NCBI RefSeq assembly: GCF_002086275.1
Contig: NZ_MVHT01000011.1
Span: 1 to 64,000, forward strand
Length of the DNA stretch: 64,000 nucleotides
Source of the DNA: Mycobacterium intermedium
GTDB lineage: Bacteria; Actinomycetota; Actinomycetes; Mycobacteriales; Mycobacteriaceae
Reading direction: 5' to 3'
The position numbers and the translations under genes are program-made. Below the pieces are notes generated by a model that was not told where the DNA came from, searched no databases, and saw only the letters and a list, made by a program, of their open reading frames with translations. Below, piece by piece: positions 47,408-57,292 of this stretch. Numbering within the stretch: the stretch's first letter is position 1; the number at the start of each line of letters is the position of its first letter.

Positions 47408-49743
47408 GCCGTACTTTGCGACGCAAATTGCGTCGTGACGTGTGGGGGGAACGGTGGCGCTTCCTGGCGATCGCCGCGATCATCGCGATCGGCGTGGCCG
47501 TATTCATCGGCGCCACGGACAGCTACCGAAATCTCGACCAGTCCTTCGACCGGACCTACGCCGCCCAGCGGCTGCCCGACGCGATCCTGTCCGGACTCGG
47601 GGCCGCCGCGTTGCGCGACGACGCCGCCGCACTGCCGGGCAGGCCGCTCGTCGAAGCCCGCCATCAAGCCGACGTCGGCATCCGACTGAACGGACACGCG
47701 CTGTACGGCCGCGCCGTCGGGGTACCCGCTTCCCGGCAACCGACGGTGTCGTTGCTCGACCTGCGCGCGGGCGCACTGCCCGGCGCCGGGCAACTGGTGG
47801 TCGAGCAGCATGTGGCCGACCACTATCACCTTGGCCCCGGAGACACCGTCGAGCTGCTGGGACGGCAAGGCTGGCAACCGGTTACGGTTGCCAGCACCGC
47901 GCTCTCACCGGAGTACCTTTGGCCCGCCCGCTCCGCGCAGGAGGTTCTCACCACGCCCGAAGACTTCGGCGTGGTGTTCCTGCCCGGCGACGAATTGCAG
48001 CGTGCGCTACCCAACGCGACCGAACAGATCGTGGTTTACGCGCAGGACCGTTCGGCGGCGGACGCCCTGACAGCGGCGGCCGGCGAGCTGGCCCGCAAGG
48101 CCGGGCTGCAGTTCGTGCCTCGCGAAGACCAGGCGTCGTTTCACACGCTGCGGGACGACGTCATGCAGTTCCGCAGCCTCGCCGGGCTGTTGCCGTGGCT
48201 GTTCCTTGCGGCCGTCGTGCTGGGCACCTATGTGCTGCTGTCCCGAGTCGTCGCGGCACAGCGAGCGGTGATCGGAACCCTGGTCGCCAATGGACTTTCG
48301 GCGGCCGCGGTGCGCAGGCACTACCTGGGCTACGGGATCGCCTGTGCCGTGTTGGGGACTGCGCCCGGTCTGTTCGGCGGCTACTTCCTCAGCGAATGGA
48401 TCACCACCAGGTTTACGACGGCCATCGCGCTGCCCATGCGGCTCACCACGATTCACCCGCTCACCTACGTGATCGCCGCGCTCGCCGCCGTCGCCGTCGC
48501 GCTGTTGGCCGCGGTGGCGCCGGCCAATGCGGCGGCACGCATGCAGCCCGCCGAGGCGATGCGGGTCGCCCCGCCGGTGGATCGCGGTCGCCGCAGCCTG
48601 ATCGAGCGGCTGGTGCCCGCGCTGAGCCGCGTCCCGTCGCGTTGGCGGATGGTGTTGCGGGCCATCCCGCGGAACCGTCGGCGCACGTTGTTCACGGTGG
48701 TGGGGGTGGCGGTGTCCATCATTTTGGTGATGGTCTTCGCGGGTATGCGCGACACCCTTCCCGGCACGGTGCATCGGCAATTCGGACAGATCGCCCGACA
48801 AGACGGGGAGGCCGTGCTGTCCGGCCCGTCCGATGCGGTGCTGGACAAGCTGCGCGCGGATCCCAATGTTGAAGCGGCCGAGGCCTACAGCGCTTACGGA
48901 GTCAGCGTCTATTCCGGTGACCATCGATACGAAACCCAACTGGTCGGGCTGGCACCGCAAACCCAGTTACACACGTTTCCAGGGGATTCGGGCGAAGACC
49001 GGCTCACCGGCGATGGGGTCCTACTCGGGGTGGGTTTGCGCGAATTGCTGTCCACCTCGTTGGGAGACCACATCGATATCGTGCTGCCGCAATCGGGGCT
49101 CCGGTTCAGCGAGCGGGTCGCCGGATTCGTCGACGAACCGTTCTCGCCGGTCGTGTACATCTCGTTGGCCCAGCTGCGGGCACAAGCGGATGCGCTGCCG
49201 GTCAACGGTGTGCTGATCAAGTTCAGACCCGGCACCGAGGAGCGCGCGGCCGGCGACCGGATCGCTGCGCTACCGGGAGTGGTGGCGTATCGGTCCACGA
49301 CATCGCTGGCGGCGACCATGCGGAAGGCTTTCAGCCTCTACGACACCCTGGTCGGCATCATGCTCGTTTTCGCCACCGTGATGGCGGCCGCCCTCTTGTA
49401 TAACGCGTTGTCGGCCAACATGTCCGAACGGATCGGTGAGTTGGGTGCATTACATGCCCAAGGCATGGGCGCCGGCATGCTGTCCCGGTTGATCGCCGCC
49501 GAAAACGTCGGCCTCGCGTTGCTTGCGATTCCGTTTGGGGTGGTGGGCGGTGTGGTGCTCGCGGATCGTCTGCTGTCCACGTATCACAGCCTCGGCTACC
49601 ACCTTCGGCTCGACATGCGGCCGACGACACCCGTGGTGGTGGCGGGCGCCATTCTCCTTGCTGCCGCGTTGGCCCAACTATCCGTTGTGCGCCGAATTCA
49701 CGGCCTCGATCTGGCCCGGATCGTCCGAGAACGTGCCTTGTGA
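47404..49743 (+). CDS. FtsX-family ABC transporter permease
   Basis: 779 residues from GTG 47404, which overlaps the ATPase stop. Two FtsX permease units are visible: TM near ~20-40, ~260-390 with three TM segments, TM ~430-455 (RTLFTVVGVAVSIILVMVF), and three TM segments ~660-770; between them are large extracytoplasmic regions. Substrate unknown. Its last 66 bp overlap, on the other strand, the end of the thiazolinyl imide reductase gene. Confidence 0.9.
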   Translation: MSRTLRRKLRRDVWGERWRFLAIAAIIAIGVAVFIGATDSYRNLDQSFDRTYAAQRLPDAILSGLGAAALRDDAAALPGRPLVEARHQADVGIRLNGHALYGRAVGVPASRQPTVSLLDLRAGALPGAGQLVVEQHVADHYHLGPGDTVELLGRQGWQPVTVASTALSPEYLWPARSAQEVLTTPEDFGVVFLPGDELQRALPNATEQIVVYAQDRSAADALTAAAGELARKAGLQFVPREDQASFHTLRDDVMQFRSLAGLLPWLFLAAVVLGTYVLLSRVVAAQRAVIGTLVANGLSAAAVRRHYLGYGIACAVLGTAPGLFGGYFLSEWITTRFTTAIALPMRLTTIHPLTYVIAALAAVAVALLAAVAPANAAARMQPAEAMRVAPPVDRGRRSLIERLVPALSRVPSRWRMVLRAIPRNRRRTLFTVVGVAVSIILVMVFAGMRDTLPGTVHRQFGQIARQDGEAVLSGPSDAVLDKLRADPNVEAAEAYSAYGVSVYSGDHRYETQLVGLAPQTQLHTFPGDSGEDRLTGDGVLLGVGLRELLSTSLGDHIDIVLPQSGLRFSERVAGFVDEPFSPVVYISLAQLRAQADALPVNGVLIKFRPGTEERAAGDRIAALPGVVAYRSTTSLAATMRKAFSLYDTLVGIMLVFATVMAAALLYNALSANMSERIGELGALHAQGMGAGMLSRLIAAENVGLALLAIPFGVVGGVVLADRLLSTYHSLGYHLRLDMRPTTPVVVAGAILLAAALAQLSVVRRIHGLDLARIVRERAL

Positions 49744-50763
49744 CTCGTTGGTCAAGTCCGCGGCCGACAACGGGATTGGCGTCTCGTACTCGATCGGCTG
49801 TGCGGGGCCTAGCGCCGAGGTGAAGTCCGACCAGAGTCGCGCCGCGCGGACGAATCGCTGTGACATCGGCGAGCGGGAACGGTCGGTCGATTCGACGAAG
49901 TCCGTCGCCGCACGGCGAATGGCCTCGGGCCACAGTGTGTTTCGCACCTCGGCCGCGGTCGGTTCGAAGCAGGTGCCGACGAGCTCGGCAATCGGCACAT
50001 CCTCGCTGGCTGCTTCCGCGCGGGGACGCCGATGCCACCGCGTCGAACCGTGGGTATGGGCCAGGACCAGTTCACCGGCATCGCACCCCACGGTGATGGT
50101 GTGCAGCAACCGCAGCTGACTGTCCGGGTTGCTGGCGCAGAGTTCGTTCTGGATGAGCAGATCGACGGTCACGTCGCCGAGGACGAGCCGACCGGCGGCG
50201 AAGGGGCCGTCGTCCGTTGGGTGCGGCACGGTGATCCGGGCCGGTGTCAGCGGGCCGACGACCTTGCTGAGGATGGTGAACAGCGGGTACGCGACATGGA
50301 TCGCCGACCGCGCATGGACGTAGCGAATCCGCGATCGTTTGTCGAGAGCCTTTGCGGCCCTGATCAATTGCCGTACCGGTGCGACGCGGCTGTAGAAGTC
50401 GTTGACATCGTAGAAAACCGCATTTTTCTTGGCGACGCGCAGCAGGGACAGGATTTCGTCGGCATGTACCGGTTGCTCCTGCATGACGTGAATGCCCCGC
50501 GCCAGCAACTGCTCGCTGATCTGGACCCCATCGCCGCCGACCACGCCCGAGCGGACCACCACGAATGCGATGTCGATGCTCGGCAGGCTGTCCAGGCGGG
50601 TATACAGCGGCACACCCAGTCGATCCGCGAGCTCGGCCGACGCCGCGGACCCGGTGGAGACCAGGCCGACCAACTCGACCGGCGAACGAGGTGCCGCCAG
50701 TGCTTCGGCGTAGACCGCCCCGAAGGTCGCTCCGACGACTATCGCCCGCGGCCGCGCCGTCAC
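49678..50763 (-). CDS. Thiazolinyl imide reductase (Irp3/PchG type)
   Basis: 361 residues. It is a Gfo/Idh/MocA-fold oxidoreductase: RAIVVGATFGAVYAEALAA (NADP site), with conserved EQPVHADEI and a HGSTRW-type segment later. The size and the position at the end of a thiazoline NRPS operon match the enzymes that reduce one thiazoline ring to thiazolidine in yersiniabactin and pyochelin synthesis. GTG 50761-50763 overlaps the preceding gene by 4 bp (GTGA). Confidence 0.82.
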   Translation of the reverse strand: MTARPRAIVVGATFGAVYAEALAAPRSPVELVGLVSTGSAASAELADRLGVPLYTRLDSLPSIDIAFVVVRSGVVGGDGVQISEQLLARGIHVMQEQPVHADEILSLLRVAKKNAVFYDVNDFYSRVAPVRQLIRAAKALDKRSRIRYVHARSAIHVAYPLFTILSKVVGPLTPARITVPHPTDDGPFAAGRLVLGDVTVDLLIQNELCASNPDSQLRLLHTITVGCDAGELVLAHTHGSTRWHRRPRAEAASEDVPIAELVGTCFEPTAAEVRNTLWPEAIRRAATDFVESTDRSRSPMSQRFVRAARLWSDFTSALGPAQPIEYETPIPLSAADLTNESQGTFSDDPGQIEAVNSAHNG

Positions 50764-51827
50764 AGGGCACCCTCTTCGATCGGCAATGCAGAATCGCGGC
50801 AACACGATAGCGTCGCTTGGGGAATCGCTTCGGTCACGAACTCGAGCGCGCGCGGCGGCTCATCGATGCTCCAGAATGGGTGGACCTCGGCCGGCAGGTC
50901 CGCGGCCCGCGTGGCCGCGAAGGCCGCCACCGCCCCGGTGACACGGTAGCTGTCCGGACAGCTGAACGCGGCCGTCGTCGAGCCAACGCCGTCGTGAGCG
51001 CGCGCGACGATCGCGAAATAGGGCTGGCGGCCAAACAGATCCAGTTTGGCCGCCGACCGTACCGCCTCCAGATCGGGCGATCGTTCGTCATCGATCGCCA
51101 TCCGCTGCATCGCCCGGGTGCTGTGGGCGCCGTCGAACACGTTCATCCAGCAGACATTGCCAATGCCGAGATGTGCCGCCACCGCAACGGTCTCGGCGTC
51201 GAGGTGGGGGCGTGCGGTGACGGAGTCCGGAAAGCACGACGCCGGCGCCGGCTCGCATTCGTCGGGAGTGGCGCGCCGAATCACGCCGTCCCGCAACACG
51301 GCTCCCGGGTGGCTCTGGGTGTCGTGCAGACTGGCGAGATACTCGAGCACCGAGGCGGGCGTGAGTTCCTGCAATCCGCCACACCACGCGGTGACGTCCT
51401 CGATCGCGCCGGTTGCGCGTAATGCGAGCAGACGCAGCAGCAGTCCGGAGAGACCGGGCTGCACACCCGCCTGCAGCACGACGGGAACACCCGCACCGGT
51501 CGCCGTGAGCCGGTCCATCAGCGCTTGGTCACCGCCTGGGTCGACGTAGGGCACCCCCGCGGCGACGGCGGCTTCGGCGACCTGCGCGCTGAATGTTGTT
51601 GACGGTCCGGCGCAGTTGACGACGACGTCGCATTGTGTCGCCACGGCGGTAACGGCCGCCGCATCGGTGATGTCGATTCGGGCGACGTCGGCACCCGGGG
51701 CCACCTCGCGAAGCCGTGCCTCGTCGCGGCCGGCCAGCACGACGGACATGCCGCGCAGACGCGTCAAGACGTCGAAGCAGCCGCGTCCGACCGCTCCGGT
51801 ACCGCCGAGCAGCAGCACGCCGGTCAC
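50760..51827 (-). CDS. Saccharopine-dehydrogenase-like oxidoreductase
   Basis: 355 residues. The N-terminal Rossmann NADP site is VLLLGGTGAVGRGCFDVL, followed by CDVVVNCAGPSTTFSAQVAEAAVAAGVPYVDPGGDQ, as in saccharopine dehydrogenase-type proteins. The substrate is not known. It is joined by 4-bp overlaps to the NRPS upstream and the imide reductase downstream, so it should tailor or release the NRPS product or make a precursor. The start is GTG 51825-51827. Confidence 0.82.
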   Translation of the reverse strand: MTGVLLLGGTGAVGRGCFDVLTRLRGMSVVLAGRDEARLREVAPGADVARIDITDAAAVTAVATQCDVVVNCAGPSTTFSAQVAEAAVAAGVPYVDPGGDQALMDRLTATGAGVPVVLQAGVQPGLSGLLLRLLALRATGAIEDVTAWCGGLQELTPASVLEYLASLHDTQSHPGAVLRDGVIRRATPDECEPAPASCFPDSVTARPHLDAETVAVAAHLGIGNVCWMNVFDGAHSTRAMQRMAIDDERSPDLEAVRSAAKLDLFGRQPYFAIVARAHDGVGSTTAAFSCPDSYRVTGAVAAFAATRAADLPAEVHPFWSIDEPPRALEFVTEAIPQATLSCCRDSALPIEEGAL

Positions 51828-54800
51828 GTACCGCTGACCCAAGAGTGCACGAGCAGCTTGGCGACGGCTTCCGCGTTTTCACCGGTCAGACAATCGAAGT
51901 GGTTGCCGTCGATGGTGCTGACCGTCAACTCGCCCAGGCAGTAGTCGGACCAGAATGCGGTCATGTCTTCCTGCAGCGTTGGCAGGAAATGGATGTCGCC
52001 CCGTTGTCGCAGGAAGTGAATGTCACCCAGGAACGGCTCGGCCGCGCCATGCACCACCGCCCGCAGGCTGTGCACGAAGATCGACCGCAGTTCGGTGAGG
52101 GATTCGACATCCCACGACTCGCCCAAAACGCCCGATTCGGCCAGCAACCGCAGGCGTGGCGCCCCGGGTTCCGCGCTGCGCTCGAGGCACGCCGCGAGCA
52201 CCGGTTCGGCCTCGCCGCGCAACGCGCCGGCCGGTATCACGTCGCCGTACCGGGCCCTGGCGCGCGTGAAGGCGCCGCGGATGGCGTCGTCGTCAACCTG
52301 CAGGCCGAGGGCTTCCGGTGGTACCTGCAGGATTTGGGCGAAACAGTAGTCGAGGATGTCGTCGTCTTCGACGTCCATCGGGACCCGGTACGAGCTGGCC
52401 ACGGTCACCGTGCCGACGTCAATGCCGGACTCTTCCAGACACTTCGCGATCTCGGCTGCCAGCAGCCCGCCCATGCAGTAACCAAACAGATGAACCTTGG
52501 TGGGTGCCAAGGCCACAATCGGCGCGCTGTAGCGCGCGGCCAGTGTGGTGAACAGCCGCGCGGGTTCGACCTCGGCGTAGCCGTCGCCCGGAATCCGCTG
52601 CAGCCCATACAGGTCGGGCACCTGATCGCCCATCCCGAGCAGCTGCGGCACCAACTGCGCATAGGGCGCCAGTCCCCCGCTACCGTCGTGCACGCACACC
52701 GCGATCTCGGTGCCGGGGGTAAAGCCTTGGCCCGCACCGAGGTACACCAGCGGCGAGCCGTCGTGGCCGGAGTTGCTCGGCCGGGACTCCGTGCCGCCGC
52801 GCACTGCCTCGGCGGCCGCGCCCAGGCTGGGATTGGAGACCATCGCGCGTAGCAGATCATCCCAGGCCAGGCCGGAGGCTTCAGGAATTTCGCGGCGGAT
52901 CCGGCCGATCGCCTGGGCCATGAGCAGCGAGTCGCCGCCGAGGGCGAAGAAGTCCGATGCGGGTGAGAAGGATTCGCTGGATGGCAGCCCGAGCACCGAC
53001 GCCCAGATGTCGGCGATGCGGGACTGCATGGTGTCCAGATGTCCCTGCCACCCGGCCGCACCCGCGCCGGCCTCGCCGTCGGCCCGGGCCGCAGACCGCA
53101 GCGATTCGAGTTCGGTCGTGACCGCCGCTCGATCGACCTTCCCGTTGGCCGTCAGCGGCAACGCGGGCAGGCAGATGAGCTGTTGCGGAACCATGTAATT
53201 CGGCAATAGCTGCCCCGCGCGTTCGATCACCTCGGTCGACCGCAACGAATGCGCGGTAGACGCGGAGTCACACCAGAACACGTGCTGGCCAAGCCACCCC
53301 AGCGGGTGCTCCGGCGGCGGAAAGCTGCACACCTCGCCGAACGGCGAACGCTGCAGGGCGCCAAGCCATTGCGCGTGGGAAAGAAACGCCGCGTTGGTCC
53401 CGGCGCGCGCATCGGTGAATCCGTGCAGACCCTCTTTGAATTCCATCGAAATCATCAGTGGGTGGTTGACGCCGGTGGCGTCGATGCAGACGAGGGATCC
53501 GCCGGGCGTCAGTAGTCGGTCCAGCATGATGAGTGTGTCGTCGATGTTGACCGCGTTGTGCAGCACGTTTGCGCAGACGATGACGTCGAAGGATTGCGGG
53601 CAGAAGCCTTGCTCCGCGGGTGAACGATTGATGTCGAACATTCGGTAGTCGATGAAGTCGTGGTCGGCGAACATTTGGCTGGCCCGGAGCAGGAAGAAGT
53701 TCGACACGTCGGTGAACGTGTACCGCACGTGGTAGGGCGCAAGCGCGGTGACGAGGTCCGCACTGGTGCCGCCGACACCGGCGCCGACCTCCAAGACCCG
53801 CAGGGGTCGTCGGGCCGTGGCCCGGCTCGCGCGAGCGGCGACACCGGACACCACCAGCCGGTTGGTATATCGACTGATCAGGTTGTCGCGGTAGGCGGCG
53901 GTCGCGGTGCCGACCGTTCCCTCGCGGAACAGCAGCCCGAGTGGGTCGACGGCACCGGCCAGCAAGCCGGGCAGGTTCTCGATGCATTCGCCCACGTAGG
54001 CCAACAGGTCGTCACCGTAGTCGACGGCGGCACCGAGTTCGCGCACCCGCTGCCACTGGGCGGCGCAGTCTGAAAGTTCTCGATGTTCGGTCAGTTCAAG
54101 CCGGGAACCCGGCCTCATTGTGACCAGGCCCGCGTCGACGAGCGCGTCGAGCCAGCGGCGCAGCAGTCGGTGGAGCCGGCCGGGCAGCGAAAGGCGTTGG
54201 CCCAGTTCGTCTACGGTGATCGGTTCGCCCGGGCGTGCCACGGTACCCAGGGCCGCGCACATGCTTTCCAGCGCAACCGATCGGGCGGCTGCGGCGAAGC
54301 GCAGCAGCTTTTCGCCGTCGAGGTCCGCGGTCTGGTGCTGGTGCGCTTTGCCGAGGCTGCGCCGGACCGCTTCGGAGCTGCAACGGCGTTCGGATCGCTC
54401 GGTGTCGTCCGCGATGTCCGGGACGACCGCGGCCGCGATGATCCGGTCGTGCGGCGCCTGCCCGATGGCGGCGCTCATCGCGGTCCGTACCCCGGGGATC
54501 CGGCACAGTGCCGAATCGACTTCGGCCAGTTCGATGCGGTGACCGCGGATCTTGACCTGGTTGTCACGCCGGCCGAGCAACTCGATCACACCATCGTCGG
54601 TGTATCGACCGAAATCGCCGGTGCGGTAAAGTCGCTCGCCACTGACCGGATGGTCGATGAACGCAGCGGCGGTGCGATCGGGATCACCGAGATACCCCTG
54701 CGCGAGACCCACCCCGCCGATGTGTATTTCACCGATCTGCCAGGGCGCCGCGGGCTCCCCGCGGTGGGTCAGAACGTGCACGCTTTGGTTGCGCATCGCG

Positions 54801-57292
54801 GTCCCGTACGGGACGCTGCGCTCGTATCGGCGTGCCTCCAGCGGATGACAGATCGACCAGATGGCGGCCTCGGTCGCGCCGCCGAGGCTGAGCATGGCGG
54901 CCCGCGGCGCCAACGACGCGATCTGTTTGGGTTGGGACACCGGAATCCAGTCGCCCGACAGCATGATTCGCCGCAGACTTGGCAGCGTTTCGCGATCTCC
55001 GACGTGCTCAAGCAGTAGTTGCATCTGTGCGGGCACGGAATTCCACACCGTCACGCCATGTTTCGCGATGGAGTCGGCCCATGCCCGCGGGTCGTTGCGC
55101 GCCGTTCCCGCCGCGAACACGATGGTGCCGCCGACGGCCAGGAGCCCGAAGATGTTGTACACCGACAGATCGAACGTGTGTTGCGAGACGGCGAGTACGG
55201 AGTCGGTTGCCCGAATGTCCAGCCGATCGTTGACGTCGTCGATGGTGTTCCAGGCGGCGCGGTGACTCACCATGACGCCCTTGGGCGTTCCGGTAGACCC
55301 CGACGTGAAGATCACATAGGCGGTGTTGTCCGGCGCCGGCGATGGCACCGCAATCGTGGTGCTGCCCGGTAGCCAGGTCGCCGGGTCGGCGAGCAATTCA
55401 TCGACCCGTCCACCGGGCTCGAACAAGGCGGTCAGCGAGCATTGCTGGGTGATCTGCGCGACCCGGTGGTACGGCCACGCCACATCGAGCGGCACGTACG
55501 CCGCCCCGGCGAGCACGGTGCCCAGGATCGCCGCGACCTGACTTGGCCCCGCCGGCAGGCGAATTCCGATGTAGTCGCCAACACCGGCACCGGCGGCGGA
55601 CAATTCCGCTGCTACCGCATGGGCGGCGGCGAGCAGCCCACCGTAGGTTACCGACCACTCACCGTGCCGGATCGCCACCGCATCCGGCGTCCGCGCGGCC
55701 TGTTGTAAGAACCCGGAATGAAGCAAAGCGCCGTTGGGCGGTACCGGGGTGCGTTGTGGAGCCGACACGGCGAGCAGAGGTCGGTCCCATGCCAGTGGGT
55801 CGGAGCTGAGCTTCTCCACGGCATCGCGGAAGTCGGCGAATGCGCGGTCGAGTACCTCGTCGCTGATGGCTCCGTCGCGGGTGTCCCAGTTGATCTCGCA
55901 GACACCGTCGATCTCGAACACCTGGCAGTCCAACAGCACCTGCGGGGTTTGACTCAGTCCCCGCCCAGGTACCGGACGCAGGAAGGGTGCGCTTTGGACG
56001 TCGAAGCCGAGCGTCGACGTCAGCACCACCGGTGAGTGCTCGCCACGGTGTTCGGCGTGTTGCGCCAGCATGCGCGCCACCTCGATGCCGTCTACGCCGG
56101 CATGGTCCATGTCCTCGAAGAGGCGCCGGCCGATCACGCCCAGGAGTTCGGCGAACCGGCGCTGCCCGCGTACATCCACTTCGAGGACGCTGGTTCCGGT
56201 GAAGTCCCCGACCAGTCGATCGACGTCCGGAACGAAGGGATGTCGGGACATGGTTGTCAGCGTCAACAGAAAATGGTCACGGTCACCGTAGCGGCCCAGG
56301 ACGCAGCTGAATGCCGTTGCGATCGCCACGCTGGCGGTGGCGCCGCGCTCGGTCGCGCGGTTGCTGAAGGCCGCGAACCGGCTGGCTGCCAACCGCATCG
56401 ACCTCCGCGAGAAGGTCGGTGCGACGTCCGCCGAGCCGGCGTCGCGCCCGCGACACTCAGGCAGCAGCGGCAACGCTATCGGGGGCGGCAACTCCTCGAG
56501 CCGACCCTGCCAATAGTCCAGGTCGCGTTGCCGACGTCGGGAACCGGCCACCGAGTTGCGCTGGCGAGTTAGGTTGAGCAGGTATTCGCGAAAGCTGAAT
56601 TCCGGTGCCGGAGGTACGTATTCCGGGTCCAACAGCGCCTGCCCGAAGTCGGTCATCACGATGAAGATGCTGACGAAGTCGGCGATCAGCAGGTCGACCG
56701 ACACGTGTACCAAGGCGTCGTCCGGACCGATGGTCACCACGATGTCATACATCGGGCCTTCGCCCAGCGGATAGACGCGGTTTTTCAGTTCCTCCGTGAT
56801 CCGGGCGCGGTCGCGTGAAATCTGTTCGCTGTCGGCACTTTCGAGGACCGACAGGCCATCGTCGAGATCGGTCCGGATGATCTGGTAGCCGTCAGGATCT
56901 ACGACACAGCGCAACATGTCATGCGCGTCGACGACCTTGGACCACGCCGCGCGGTACTGGGCGGCGGACGGTTTCGTCACGCTGTGGTCGACGGCGAACT
57001 CCGCATACCCGTGACAACCGACACCGCCCCAGCGAAACGCCGATGTGCGTCCGACCGAATACGCCGCCTGGACGGCGGTGAGCGGAAAGGGCTCGAACCT
57101 ATCCTGCGGCGCCCGCAGCACTTGAGTTTCGCGCGTCAGCTCCGCGATGACGTCCGCTTTGGCCGCCGACAGCGCCGCTTTGAGATCGGGGCCCAAGACG
57201 CCCTGCGGCGCCCGGAAGCGCAGGTTCTCACCGTCGACCCAGAGTTGCACGCCGAGGCGGCGCACCTGGTCGATCAGCGTCGCGGCGCTCAC
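51824..57292 (-). CDS. NRPS, TubC-Cy-A(MT)-PCP-TE (PchF-like)
   Basis: 1822 residues from GTG 57290-57292, overlapping the upstream NRPS stop by 4 bp. Order of domains by position: N-terminal TubC-type docking helix (57290-57130); heterocyclisation domain with FPLTAVQAAYSVGR and DLLIADFVSIF (D-x4-D), about 57080-55800; adenylation domain with a methyltransferase inserted between A8 and A10 (SAM loop LEVGAGVGGTS at ~53800), about 55760-53140; carrier with FFALGGDSLL (~52940); thioesterase with catalytic-type motif FGYCMGG, where residue 1606 is Cys rather than Ser, and a C-terminal His (DGNHFD). Read by eye the specificity code is D-L-Y-N-M-S-L-I-W, close to that for cysteine. The architecture and size match PchF of pyochelin synthesis. 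Confidence 0.9.
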   Translation of the reverse strand: MSAATLIDQVRRLGVQLWVDGENLRFRAPQGVLGPDLKAALSAAKADVIAELTRETQVLRAPQDRFEPFPLTAVQAAYSVGRTSAFRWGGVGCHGYAEFAVDHSVTKPSAAQYRAAWSKVVDAHDMLRCVVDPDGYQIIRTDLDDGLSVLESADSEQISRDRARITEELKNRVYPLGEGPMYDIVVTIGPDDALVHVSVDLLIADFVSIFIVMTDFGQALLDPEYVPPAPEFSFREYLLNLTRQRNSVAGSRRRQRDLDYWQGRLEELPPPIALPLLPECRGRDAGSADVAPTFSRRSMRLAASRFAAFSNRATERGATASVAIATAFSCVLGRYGDRDHFLLTLTTMSRHPFVPDVDRLVGDFTGTSVLEVDVRGQRRFAELLGVIGRRLFEDMDHAGVDGIEVARMLAQHAEHRGEHSPVVLTSTLGFDVQSAPFLRPVPGRGLSQTPQVLLDCQVFEIDGVCEINWDTRDGAISDEVLDRAFADFRDAVEKLSSDPLAWDRPLLAVSAPQRTPVPPNGALLHSGFLQQAARTPDAVAIRHGEWSVTYGGLLAAAHAVAAELSAAGAGVGDYIGIRLPAGPSQVAAILGTVLAGAAYVPLDVAWPYHRVAQITQQCSLTALFEPGGRVDELLADPATWLPGSTTIAVPSPAPDNTAYVIFTSGSTGTPKGVMVSHRAAWNTIDDVNDRLDIRATDSVLAVSQHTFDLSVYNIFGLLAVGGTIVFAAGTARNDPRAWADSIAKHGVTVWNSVPAQMQLLLEHVGDRETLPSLRRIMLSGDWIPVSQPKQIASLAPRAAMLSLGGATEAAIWSICHPLEARRYERSVPYGTAMRNQSVHVLTHRGEPAAPWQIGEIHIGGVGLAQGYLGDPDRTAAAFIDHPVSGERLYRTGDFGRYTDDGVIELLGRRDNQVKIRGHRIELAEVDSALCRIPGVRTAMSAAIGQAPHDRIIAAAVVPDIADDTERSERRCSSEAVRRSLGKAHQHQTADLDGEKLLRFAAAARSVALESMCAALGTVARPGEPITVDELGQRLSLPGRLHRLLRRWLDALVDAGLVTMRPGSRLELTEHRELSDCAAQWQRVRELGAAVDYGDDLLAYVGECIENLPGLLAGAVDPLGLLFREGTVGTATAAYRDNLISRYTNRLVVSGVAARASRATARRPLRVLEVGAGVGGTSADLVTALAPYHVRYTFTDVSNFFLLRASQMFADHDFIDYRMFDINRSPAEQGFCPQSFDVIVCANVLHNAVNIDDTLIMLDRLLTPGGSLVCIDATGVNHPLMISMEFKEGLHGFTDARAGTNAAFLSHAQWLGALQRSPFGEVCSFPPPEHPLGWLGQHVFWCDSASTAHSLRSTEVIERAGQLLPNYMVPQQLICLPALPLTANGKVDRAAVTTELESLRSAARADGEAGAGAAGWQGHLDTMQSRIADIWASVLGLPSSESFSPASDFFALGGDSLLMAQAIGRIRREIPEASGLAWDDLLRAMVSNPSLGAAAEAVRGGTESRPSNSGHDGSPLVYLGAGQGFTPGTEIAVCVHDGSGGLAPYAQLVPQLLGMGDQVPDLYGLQRIPGDGYAEVEPARLFTTLAARYSAPIVALAPTKVHLFGYCMGGLLAAEIAKCLEESGIDVGTVTVASSYRVPMDVEDDDILDYCFAQILQVPPEALGLQVDDDAIRGAFTRARARYGDVIPAGALRGEAEPVLAACLERSAEPGAPRLRLLAESGVLGESWDVESLTELRSIFVHSLRAVVHGAAEPFLGDIHFLRQRGDIHFLPTLQEDMTAFWSDYCLGELTVSTIDGNHFDCLTGENAEAVAKLLVHSWVSGT

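Noticed and set aside
46676..49743. ftsEX division pair
   Set aside because: The permease has two FtsX units and ~780 residues; true FtsX is ~300. It is a MacB-like or lipid exporter.
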